A stretch of DNA of 64,000 nt. Source: Nemophila menziesii. Taxonomy: Eukaryota; Streptophyta; Magnoliopsida; Boraginales; Hydrophyllaceae. The notes beneath the pieces are model-generated. The model searched no databases, had not been told where the DNA came from, and saw only the letters and a program-made list of their open reading frames with translations. Position numbers and translations under genes: made by a program. Of the stretch, positions 45,261 through 55,040 are shown in pieces. How positions within the stretch are numbered: the stretch's first letter is position 1; every line of letters starts with the position of its first letter. The stretch is from the NCBI GenBank assembly GCA_029959085.1, contig JARWIR010000002.1, positions 36,233,733 through 36,297,732 on the forward strand, read 5' to 3'.

Positions 45261-46785
45261 TTATCAAGGTGAGCAATAACTTTTCTACATCCAAGCACGA
45301 TTCTAGGAGGAATTGAATGGATAATAATGTAGAGAAAAGAATTGAATATGATTCTAGTACAAATATAGTGGGATTTTGAGTGAAGGTAAAGTGTTTGATG
45401 AAAGTGTTAAGAGGGGGACTGAGGCTGAAACAAGTGATTTGATGGACCAGAACATAGCCAACTCCAGCAAATGCATCAAGCTTGATCCTGCTATTGAGTG
45501 TACAGTAGTAGAGGGAAAAACGGCCGAGATGAATCCCTATTTAAGGGTTAGGCTCTGATTGCTCTCAAGAGATTAAGTCTTGACGTAAGTCACAAAGGGA
45601 GTAACTCCATTCATGGGACAGGAGTTAGAGTAACTTCTCTACCCGAAGAAAGTGCTTTCTTGGGAGAAGCTAATGTGCTGAATAAGGAAAGCGTGATGAA
45701 AATAGTTGAGAAAAGTAATGAAAAACAGGGAGTATGGACTGAGTTGTTAAATAAAAGAATGGATCAAGATATTAAGCTTAAGTACTTCCGTCTTGGAATT
45801 GTTGAGGAGGAACTTATGGTGAAGCCTCCAAGGAACATTGTTAATAGTGGAATTCAAGGGTGGAACAATTGTGTTGCGGGTCAATTCTTTTGTGAAGCTC
45901 CTGATTACCATATGGTTAGAGGTATGGTGAACGCACGATGGAAGAATAGTGGTCCTGTGGAGATAAATCAACTGACATGGATGTTTACCTCTTTAAGTTT
46001 CAGAATGAGCAAGCTTGAAACAACATTCTAGAGAAAGTGTGGCATGTTAATGGTAGAATCATGATATTAAGGAAATAGGAATCTAATATGAAGTTTGAGA
46101 AGCTAAACATGACTAAAGTCCCTCTTTGGGCAAAACAGAGGAAGGTTCCTTTGAAATTGTGGACAAATGATGGCTTGAGCTACATATGTAGTGCTATAGG
46201 AATACCAATTCAAATGGACCCTATAAATAAGTCAATAAACAGATTGAATTTTGCTAGAGTCTGTGTTGAGGTGGATATGACAAAAGAGCTTGTTAAGAAA
46301 GTGAAAGTTGATCTTGAGGAAGATGGTATTTATTAGTGGATGTGTACTATGAATGGCTCCCTCCAAGATTCTCAAGATGTAAAGTACTTGGGCATAAAGA
46401 TACAAGTTGTGAAAAAGCTAAAAAGGAAGTTATAAAAGAGAAACCAAAGGTTCAGAACCAACCAAATCAGCCTAATGTTCAACGAAGAAATGAAGAATGA
46501 AGAGTTGTGCAGAAAAAACACAAGGACAATGAAGTTCATAGTCCAAGAGTTCATAGCGCAATCAAAACACCTCAAAGAAATGTTGTAAGTAATGGTACTA
46601 AATCTAGAGAAAAGTCTTCTAACACACCTAGGAGTAGAACTAAGAATACTGACCATTATGTTGAAATCTTTAGTAATTCATTTTGTGCTTAAAATAAAGA
46701 TAATGAGAACCTTGAAGATTCTCTTGATACGTTTATGAGAAGTACCCATAGGGAAGGAAAACCTCCTGACCTTAATGATTGTTAG
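45261..46785 (+). pseudogene. LINE-2 ORF1, 5'-truncated
   Basis: Homologous to LINE-1 ORF1 throughout: WTELLNKRMDQDIKLKYF, EELMVKPPRNIVNSGIQGWN, MTKVPLWAKQRKVPLKLWTN, VEVDMTKELVKKVKVDLEED. At the zinc knuckle the sequence is RFSRCKVLGHKDTSC: the first of the three cysteines is replaced by Phe. Frameshifts near 46010 and 46335. The end DLNDC and stop overlap the ORF2 start at 46775. Confidence 0.8.
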
Positions 46786-47684
46786 CTCTTGGAATGTTAG
46801 AGGTTTAAATTTAATCCTCAAACAAAAAGATGTTATTCATGTTATTCAATACAAAAAGATTAATCTAATTGGTTTGTTGGAAACTAAGATGACTCTACAA
46901 AGTTACAATAAATTAAATGTTACCTATCATACTAATTGGGGTTCTATTACTAATCATGATAAGGATGATAGGGGGAGAATTTGTATCAAGTGAAATAGGA
47001 ACATTATTGAGGTAAAGTGTCTTGATTCTACAAGTCAAGCTATGCTCCTTGAGGTTTATGACATCTACAACAAGAAAAATTTCAACTGTAATATGGTATA
47101 TTCTAAAAATGATGATGATAAAAGGCTTTTACTTTGGGATAAACTTACTGAATGGATGGGTACCATATATTCATCCCCTTGTATTTGGTGTGGGGATTAT
47201 AATGAAATCACTAGAGTGGAGGAAAGAATGGGTTGTACTAGTTTACATAAAAGCTCAGAAGAATTTGAAGTTTGTATTAAGGATAATGGAATGGTTGAAC
47301 ATCCTAGTCAAGGTTGCTATTATACATGGACAAATAGAAGAGTTGATGGGTTTATTTCTAGTAAAATTGACAAGTTTTCTATCAATGATGCTTGGTTTAC
47401 TAATTTCAAGTCTCATTTGTATGTGGAGCCTCCTGGAACTTCTGATCACTCTAACCTCATTCTCACTATACAGGGAAGTTCTCATTATAAACCTTCTACT
47501 TTTAAATTCTTTAATGTGTGGACCTCTCATGACCAGTTTCTGCCTTTGATTGAAAAGGTTTTGGAAAACTAAGTTTAAAGGCAGTTTGATGTTTCAGATG
47601 GCGAACAAGCTTAAGGAGGTTAGAAAGACTCTCAAATACTTTAATAGAATGTTCTTTCATCATTCATTTGAAGAGATTGTCAAG
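46775..47684 (+). pseudogene. LINE-2 ORF2, endonuclease part
   Basis: ATG 46775 (MIVSSWNVRGLNLILKQKDV) overlaps the end of ORF1 by 11 bases. Endonuclease motifs are intact in order: WNVRGLN, LIGLLETKM (Glu), IWCGDYNEITRVEER (Asp and Asn), CYYTWTNRRVDGFISSKIDK, GTSDHSNLILTIQG. A TGG-to-TGA stop (ICIK*N) lies near 46993 and a frame slip near 47570. Cut at 47684 by LTR E; continues at 51592. Confidence 0.83.
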
Positions 47685-48319
47685 TGGTGTGGCCTAAGGT
47701 GTCACAAAATAATAGAAAAAATAAGTGCTAAGTAAACACCCTAGTCTAAACACGATTCTGCAAGTATAAAGGACGTATGCAAGTTTTACTAATGTATAAG
47801 ATTCGTTCCTCAGAGACTATGATAGTTAGGAAGAACTTATGCAATTTATCAAGTGCAAATATAAAAGCTAGATATAATAATACGCAAGAAAGTAAAAGAC
47901 AAGTAGATTTTTTTGGTTTTTGTAAATAGAAAATTAAACTAATAAATAAAGACAGCAAACTAAATAAAGAGAAGAAGATAGTATGAGAATTTAGCTCAAG
48001 AAACTAGCAAGTAATCCCCACTAACCTTGTTTATATTAAACATGTAAGGGTGAATTATGTAGAATCGCAATAATCAGGATTCTAAATTCCTCCCTATCCC
48101 CGGAGAGCGAACTAGGGCGGCGACCTTTCAACCACGAAGAGACCCGAAATAGGATTATCTAGCTCCACCAGGGTCCTAAGTGTCGTCTTACCTACTAATG
48201 GTGATTGGTGATTAAATTAAACCTTAGTGATTATCTAGTTAGGCTGGTATTGTCAAAACCAATTCCGTATACTAAACGTAATGTGGTGTTTCAATAGTTA
48301 CACACCCCTTTCGGGCGAC

Positions 48320-48867
48320 TAGGGCGGTAAACGAGCCGAGTCGAGCCGAATACTAGATGTACAGGCTTGTTTGTTTAATTTATCGAGCTGAGCTGAGCTC
48401 AAATTTAAACGAGCCGGGCCGAGCCGAGCTCAAATTTAAACGAGCCGAGCCCGAGTTTCCAATTATCCAAATCATAAATGTTAGAACTTGTTTTTTTTAA
48501 CTTATAGAACAATCTTTTTTAGTTGTTTTTCATGGTTGAAATATGACTTTCATGAACGATTGGTATTTAATAGAGGTTGTGGTATGAAAATATGAAACGT
48601 AGCATTAATGACTAAATAAATATTTAAAGAAATTAAAAATATTCAATTGGATATTGAAGGTTTACTAATATATTTATAAGTAGATAATATATTAATTTAT
48701 AATTCATAATTTTAAACGAGTTCACGAGCCGAGCTCGGGCAGGCTTGTTTACTTATCGAGCTTAAAATGAAGCTTGAGCTTGTTTATGTTCGAGCCAATC
48801 TCGAACGAGCTTTTCTCTGAGCCGAGCTCGAGCTGCTCGCGAGCGGCTTGGTTCATTTGCAGCCCTA
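48320..48867. mobile_element. hAT-type MITE in solo LTR E
   Basis: 548 bp. Left end TAGGGCGGTAAACGAGCC, right end GGCTTGGTTCATTTGCAGCCCTA (inverted). Eight-base flanks CGGGCGAC (48312-48319) and CAGGCGAC (48868-48875) differ at one base. GAGCCGAGCTCGAGC-type subterminal repeats occur on both sides. No coding capacity. An 8-bp duplication and a TAGGG..CCCTA end fit a non-autonomous hAT element. Confidence 0.85.
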
Positions 48868-49571
48868 CAGGCGACCATCTAACTACTATTAAGGTAATTC
48901 TATACGGTGTACACCGCAAGTAAAACAAACAATAAATCAAAGCACATAATCAGCGAATTAAACATGAATTCAAATTAAATACGATGGTGATGTCTCCTCA
49001 TTTGTCATGAATTAATATTAGTTAGAGACATCATTTTTAGTGTTTTAGAAGTCTAAATACTCGATTTTCACATGACGTAGTACACTTTCCTATTTCTAGT
49101 CTTGATTTAATGAATTATTATTTTTAGAGCATATTCGGTTTCATTATTTATTTAGTGTTAAGCTTTAAAGATATAAATGGAGATTAATTAGAAGTCAAGT
49201 CAATTCTAAGAGATAAAGGAAAGAAGATATACATGAAAATTGGAGAAAAGAAAGGAAAACCTAGGATATGGAAAGATAAAGTTGCCAAATAAATCTGAAT
49301 TCCAGCACCCACGACCACAAATGGGCTTATATCTCAAAATCGGTGAGGAATTTGGAAGAATGGTCAAGAGCAAAGTTAAATAACTTTCCAAGACGATTGT
49401 TTTCCACTATTGGAACGCATCAAACGGGTAAGTATAGAAGCTGTTATGACCAAAACAAAAACGGGGTTGATTGTTACCTTTACTATATTTTAGGGTTACG
49501 AATTTGAGTTGGGCTTGAAGTCCATTACTTGTCTTCTACTCCAATAAAACGAATTAGGGCTTCTTTACACC

Positions 49572-49579
49572 TATAAATA
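49572..49579 (+). promoter_or_regulatory. Probable TATA box of solo LTR F
   Basis: TATAAATA in CACCTATAAATACACCC, identical to that of solo LTR D and at a similar distance from the LTR start. Confidence 0.6.
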
Positions 49580-50396
49580 CACCCTTACATCACTTGTAAA
49601 TCATCCTTGCCTCACATAAATTAGTCCTTAGGGTTTATATCATTAGAGTTATTGTAGAGAGCAAGATGAAGTCTTTTATTCAATCTTTTAGTTTATTTCC
49701 TTCAGGTATGAACTAATTTTCACATAGCTTGGGTTTTGCAGTATGTATAATCTATGAATTCTATTTTCTTTCTTTCTAAGTTTCTTTGGAAATTATATGT
49801 TTTAATCTGATATTAGCTGCTTACCCATATATTTGTTTATGTGTTTTGAATTATTTCATGTCCTAAATCTGATCACTTTAGGCTTTCTTAATAGTAGTTA
49901 GATGGTCACCCGGAAGGGGTGTCTAATTATTGAAACACCACATAACGTCTAGTGTCTGATATTGGTCTTGACAACGCCGATTCTAACTAGATAGTCATTA
50001 GGTATGTTTTAACCACTATCACCATGTTTGGAATTGAATTGCTTAGGGCCTTGGTGGCGCTTGATAACCCTAAGTTTAGGCTGCCTCGTGGTTGTGCTGT
50101 AGCCCCGCTAGTCGCTCTCAAGGTCTAGGGTATGGGAATTTAGAATCCTTACTAAGTATCTAAGAGCTATTATCTCCCTTATTAATTAGAATTTGATAGA
50201 AAGAATTAGAAGGATTAATGCATACTAGCAAAAAACCTAAGCTATATCTCTCATCTCATATTTCTCGTATTTACTTTATTGTCTTTTATTTTCATTAGTT
50301 TAATTTATCATCTCTCAATTATTCTTATTTCTTTTCTGTCTTTTAATTAATTACTTTCTACTCGTACTATTTGCTCATTCGGTATAACACACTAAG

Positions 50397-50622
50397 GGCT
50401 CGTTGGAAGTGCTTATTTTAGAGTAAAAAAGCGCTTTTAGAATAAAATTCAAAATTTAAAAAAATTATTAAAAATAATTTTGAAATCTAAAATTATTTTA
50501 AGTGCTTTTTTTAAGAAGCACCTAATAGGTGCTTCACAAAAAAGTGCTTTTCAAAGTCAAAAAAACTTTTAAAATGCTAAAATCACTTTTAAGTGCTTCT
50601 CAAAAAAGCACTTCCAAACGGG
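50397..50622. mobile_element. Small MITE in solo LTR F
   Basis: 226 bp between CACTAAG repeats at 50390-50396 and 50623-50629. Ends GGCTCGTTGGAAGTGCTT and AAGCACTTCCAAACGGG form imperfect inverted repeats, and GTGCTTTT/AAAAGCAC motifs recur inside. The length of the duplication (7-8 bp) fits hAT. The empty site survives in related LTRs as 'acactaagtccctgag'. Confidence 0.82.
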
Positions 50623-51591
50623 CACTAAGTCCCTGAGAACGAACTTTCTTATCATTAAAACTTGCATACATCTTGTAATACTTGCAGTACCGTGCTTATC
50701 TAGGGTGAATTGTGCATCGTTTTCCTATCTTTTATTATATTATTTTATCACACCCTAGACAACAACAGATGGTATCCCAAATTAGATAGATTTAAAACAA
50801 TAACTAGGGTTCATACATATATGCTAAATCTCAAGCTAAAATTAATTTAGTTCATACTAGAGAAAGATAAGAAAACAATTACAAATTTGAAGGCTTGTGA
50901 AGACATAATGTGGTGTTCAGCTCCTTCCAAACTTCTCTTCTCTTGTTGTAAGCTTCCTCTTGGCTTAAGGTTTGACAAGGATGTATTTCTTCGGAAAGAG
51001 GGTGTATTTATAGGGTATAGGAAACCCTAAAACGATTTCTTGGAGTGGAAGACAAGTAATTAGACTTCTATCCCAACTCAAATTCGTAACCCTAAAATAT
51101 AGAAAAGGTAAGATTCTGGTGTTGTTTTGTTTTTACCGTAACTTCTTCGTTTCAACTTCATTTGACGTGTTCCATATGTCGAAACTGATTGCCTCGGAAA
51201 GCTCTATAACTTTGATTCAATCCATTGTTCCAAATTCCTAGCCAATCTTGAGTTATTATCACTTATATGGTCGTAGCTGCTGGAATTCAAATTTATTTGG
51301 CAACTTTATCTTTTCCTTTTCATATTTCTTTCCTTTATCTCCAATTTCCATGTTTATTTTTTTTCCCCTTATCTTAGAATTGACTTGGCATCTAATTAAT
51401 TACCATGTATCTTTAAAGATTCACAATTAACAAACAAATAAAATATGCTCTAAAAATAATAAATAATTAAATCAAAACACGAAATAGGAAAGTGTAGTAA
51501 ATTATGAGAAAATCGACCTATATCCTAATAAATACACCTAAAATTATGTCTCCAAGATAGATTAATTCATAACAAATAGGGAGGCATCAAG

Positions 51592-54500
51592 AGCTTAAAG
51601 AAGTTCTTGAGAAAATTCAACTCAATATTATGAATGGTGATAAAACTAATCTTGTGCTTGAGAAGGAGCTAAGAAACAAGCCGAATCATCTCTTAACCAC
51701 TCAAGAGGAGATGCTTAAACAACAATCCAAGATTACTTGGACTCAAAAGTATGACTACGATATAACTCTTTACCACAAGAGCATCAAAGCTAGAATTACA
51801 CATAATAGAGTTTCTTCCATTGTTACTGATAATGGAGACATTTTGGTTGATGAGAATGCTATTAATAGTGAGTTTATTGCCTACTATACTAGCTTAATTG
51901 GTACTAAAGATTCTAAAGAGGAAAATGTTACTACTGACTGTCTCAAGAAACTCATTAATAAGTCTATTGAGAAGGATGTTGCTAAAGATATGGTGAGGGA
52001 CATTAATAGTAAGGAGATTAAAGAAGCCATTTGTTCTATTGATTATTCCATATCCCCTGTACCTGAAGGGTTTACTAGTGCTTTATTCAAGAGTACATGG
52101 ATTATAATAGGTAATGATATTTGTAATGTTTTTGAAGAAACTTTCAGAAATGGGCCGATTTTGTAGCAAATCAATGTTACTAATCTAGTTCTCATACCTA
52201 AAGTAAAGAATCCTACTTCTGTAAAGAGTTTTAGACCCATTGCTTGTTGCAATAATCTCTAAAAAGATATATCTAAGATTATTGCTAATAGAATGAAGAA
52301 ATTCCTTGAGTTTCTTATCTCAAGAAACTCATTAATAAGTCTATTGAGAAGGATGTTGCTAAGGATATGGTGAGGGATATTAATAGTAAGGAGATTAAAG
52401 AAGCCATTTGTTCTATTGATTATTCCATATCCCCTATACCTGAAGGGTTTACTAGTGCTTTATTCAAGAGTACATGGAGTATAATAGGTGATGATATTTG
52501 TAATGTTTTTGTAGAAACTTTCAGAAATGGGCCGACTTTGTAGCAAATCAATGTTACTAATCTAGTTCTCATACCCAAAGTAAAGAATCCTACTTCTGTA
52601 AAGAGATTTAGACCCATTGCTTGTTGCAATATCCTCTAAAAAGATATATCTAAGATTATTGCTAATAGAATGAAGAAATTCCTTGAGGGTCTTATCTCAA
52701 AGAATCAAGCTGCCCTTGTTGGTGGAAGAAGTATTTCTGATAATATATTGGTAGCTCAAAGTGTGGTTGCTGGCTATGATAGAAAATACTTGACTAATAG
52801 ATGTACACTTACTCTTGATCTTCAAAAAGATGTTGACACAATCAATTGGAGGTACCTTCTTAATTTGCTTCATGTTATGGGATTTCATGATAGATTCATC
52901 TCTTGGATTAATATGTGCATCTCTACACCTATGTTTTCTCTTTGCATTAATGGTTGTGTTAGTGGTTTCTTCAAAGGTGAGAGGGGTTTGAGACAAGGGT
53001 ACCTTCTCTCCCCTTACTTATTTGTATTATGTATGCAAGGATTTACTGCCATTCTTGACAAGGTTGCTCAAAATAAGAGCTTTACTTATCATCAACTAGT
53101 CTTGCTGATGATTGTCACCTTATACTTGTTGATGATTGTCTTGTCTTCTTTAATTGGGACAAATCTTCTGCCACTAGACTAAAACATGGACTTGACCTCT
53201 TTTCTAGACTTTTTGGCCTCAAAATCAGTCCAGAAAAGGGTGAGCTTTATATAGGGGGTGTAACAAGGAGCTTCATAAAGAGCTTAGTGTTATTCTTAAT
53301 GTGAAAAGAGGAAAAATGCCTGTTAGATACCTTGGTACCCCTTTAACTACTTAGAGCCCTAATAGCTACTCTTATTAATAACATTGTGGGTAGTGTGGAG
53401 AGTTGGATTCATAGGTTTCTCACTTTTGCAGGTAGACTTCACCTTATCAAGAGTGTTCTTCAAAGTAAAGTTAGGTATTGGTTCAATGTTCTATTTCTTC
53501 CTATGGGGGTTATTCATAAGATTGAAGCGCTTTTACGTAGATTCTTATGGAAGGGCAACACTAGTAACTATCATGGAGCCAAGGTTTCATGGGAGAATCT
53601 TTGTCAAATTAAGGAGAATGGTGCTCTTGGTATCCCTAATCTACTTCAAATTTATCAAGTTGATATTCTTTAAGTATTTTAGAGCATGTATGGTAACAAG
53701 GATAACATTTGGTCGGAATGGGTTTATTCTAATTGGCTTAAGAATAAGAGTGTTTGGAGTGTTGCTTATGATAGAAAATTTCCTTGGACTTGGAGAGCTA
53801 TGATAAAGGTGAGGTATATTTCATTTGATTATATTGTGCATATTGTGGGTAATTGTAAAAAGACTTATACGTTATCTGATAAGTGGATTAAGGGGTAAAG
53901 TGTGAAAGATATTTGTGATCAAGATGATGCCATTTCTTTAGGGAACTATAACATTAATAGGAAGGTGGTGGAGTACTTTACTGATAATAGATGGAGACTT
54001 CCTCACAATCTCAACAAGGTATTTGATATGGTGAAAGACATGAAGCTCAATATTACGGAGGACATCATTAAATGGGGTGATAAAGGCTTTAAGTACTCGG
54101 TTATTATGAGTAATATTAGAGGCCCTAACTTGAAAATAAAGTGGTTTAGTGTTGTTTGGCATAAATGGAGTATTCCTAATCATAAATTGTGTGCTTGGCT
54201 TATTTGTAACGATAGATTGAGTACATTGGATAGGCTTAGGAAGTGGGGAATTGAAGTTGATAAATTTTGTAGTATTTTCTATGAGGAGTTTGAGTCAAGG
54301 GACCATCTCTTTGTTACATGTAATTTTAACAACTCGGCTTGGGGAGAATTATGTGCTTTGTATAAGCGGCACAATACAGGATAAGATTGGGAGGAAAGAC
54401 TTGAATTTATGGCTAACTTTGTTCGTAACTCTCTCAAGGATACTATTTATAATATTACTTTCCTTAGCTTCCTTTATTGCATTTGGGATATGAGAAACAA

Positions 54501-54684
54501 GAAGGAATTCAAGAAGATTAATCTCAATAGGGAAGATATTATGAAGATTGTGATGAATGATGTCCAGAACATACTTTGGAATAGAAAACTTTTCAAGAGT
54601 AGCTATGAGAATAGGAGGATTGTGGGAAGGTGGAAGCATTATGGTGTTCTTAAGGATGGTGGTCAAGAGGAGCAAGGAAGCTAG
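51592..54684 (+). pseudogene. LINE-2 ORF2, reverse transcriptase and C-terminal part
   Basis: Continues the protein after LTR E: NPTSVKSFRPIACCN (near 52210 and again at 52590), GGRSISDNILVAQSVVAGYD, LTLDLQKDVDTINWRYLLNL, GLRQGYLLSPYLFVLCMQGF. The polymerase box, FADD in LINE-1, is garbled here by a short local rearrangement (LVDD near 53130). Next come WIHRFLTFAGRLHLIKSVLQ and the zinc region HKWSIPNHKLCAWLICNDRL, where CSIFYEEFESRDHL has lost one Cys. A 377-bp duplication repeats the SPDG block. Stops at several former Trp/Lys/Gln codons. Ends at 54684 (QEEQGS). Confidence 0.83.
51942..52695 (+). repeat. 377-bp tandem duplication inside LINE-2 ORF2
   Basis: The segment from 'ctcaagaaactcattaata' (51942) recurs at 52319, with only scattered differences up to 'aagaaattccttgag'. 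LINE-1 has the segment once (35850-36225). The junction word 'cttatctcaa(a)ga' is shared by both ends of the segment, a likely microhomology for the duplication. Confidence 0.88.
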
Positions 54685-55040
54685 GTTGGAGCTTGGACCT
54701 AGATCTAGTGTTTCCTTCTCAACGGATTTACTATTGTAGGAAGGTTTCCCTTATTGGAAAATTGCCTTATTGGGAAGGTTTCCTTTTTGGGAAAGTTTCC
54801 TATGATATTTTAATCTCTAGTTTTAGGACATTTGTTTCTTTTTTAGTAATTGTTGTACATGGTTTTCTTTTCCTAGCAATGGTTGTATAGGTTGCTTGTG
54901 ATTAGTTGATAGGTTTGCTATTTTAGCAATGGTTGTATAGGTTGCTTGTCTAGCCATGCTTGTTTTTTAGTCAAAAACAAGTAGGGATTTTGATTTGTAC
55001 CTATCATTTTTTTGAAATAAAATGGTTTGTTGATTAAAAA
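54685..55040 (+). other. LINE-2 3' untranslated region
   Basis: Same as that of LINE-1 (38160-38522), with 'GCAATGGTTGTATAGG' phrases and the tail 'TTGTTGATTAAAAAAA'. Confidence 0.7.

Larger units (their letters stand above)
48988..50767 (+). mobile_element. Element F: solo LTR nested in solo LTR E, opposite strand
   Basis: TGATGTCTCC at 48988 to ACAACAACA at 50767, with perfect GATGG duplications (48983-48987 and 50768-50772). Plus orientation, with the U3 hairpin at 48988-49033 and a TATA box at 49572-49579. It shares its block structure with D and E. It holds a small MITE (50397-50622). About 1.55 kb without the MITE. Confidence 0.9.
47685..51586 (-). mobile_element. Element E: solo LTR in LINE-2, holding a MITE and solo LTR F
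   Basis: TGGTGTGGCC at 47685 to GGGAGGCA at 51586, with TCAAG at 47680-47684 and 51587-51591. Without its inserts it is about 1.56 kb, the usual LTR size here. It is related to the LTR of element C (same 'ACAAAATAATAG.AAAAATAA' start and 'ACCATCTAACTACTATTA' block). Minus orientation, TATA-like box at 51005-51012. The hairpin end is diverged (ATGTCTCC..GGAGGCA). An extra AG follows the right duplication, so the conserved family end CATCA at 51589 is an alternative border. Confidence 0.85.
45261..55040 (+). mobile_element. LINE-2: 5'-truncated L1-type element of the LINE-1 family, split by LTR E
   Basis: Begins at 'ttatcaaggtgagcaataac', which matches LINE-1 inside ORF1 (near 33088), so the leader and first part of ORF1 are missing. 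It ends with 'TTGTTGATTAAAAAAA' as LINE-1 does. The insertion is again in the CCCTAAA-like block; flanks TAAACACCTA and AAAACACTA suggest an imperfect target duplication. It is interrupted at 47685-51586 by solo LTR E and contains a 377-bp tandem duplication. Confidence 0.88.

Noticed and set aside
48320..48867. Fragment of a coding gene because of the higher GC content
   Set aside because: It has inverted ends, an 8-bp near-duplication and internal word repeats, and no frame of note. It is a MITE.
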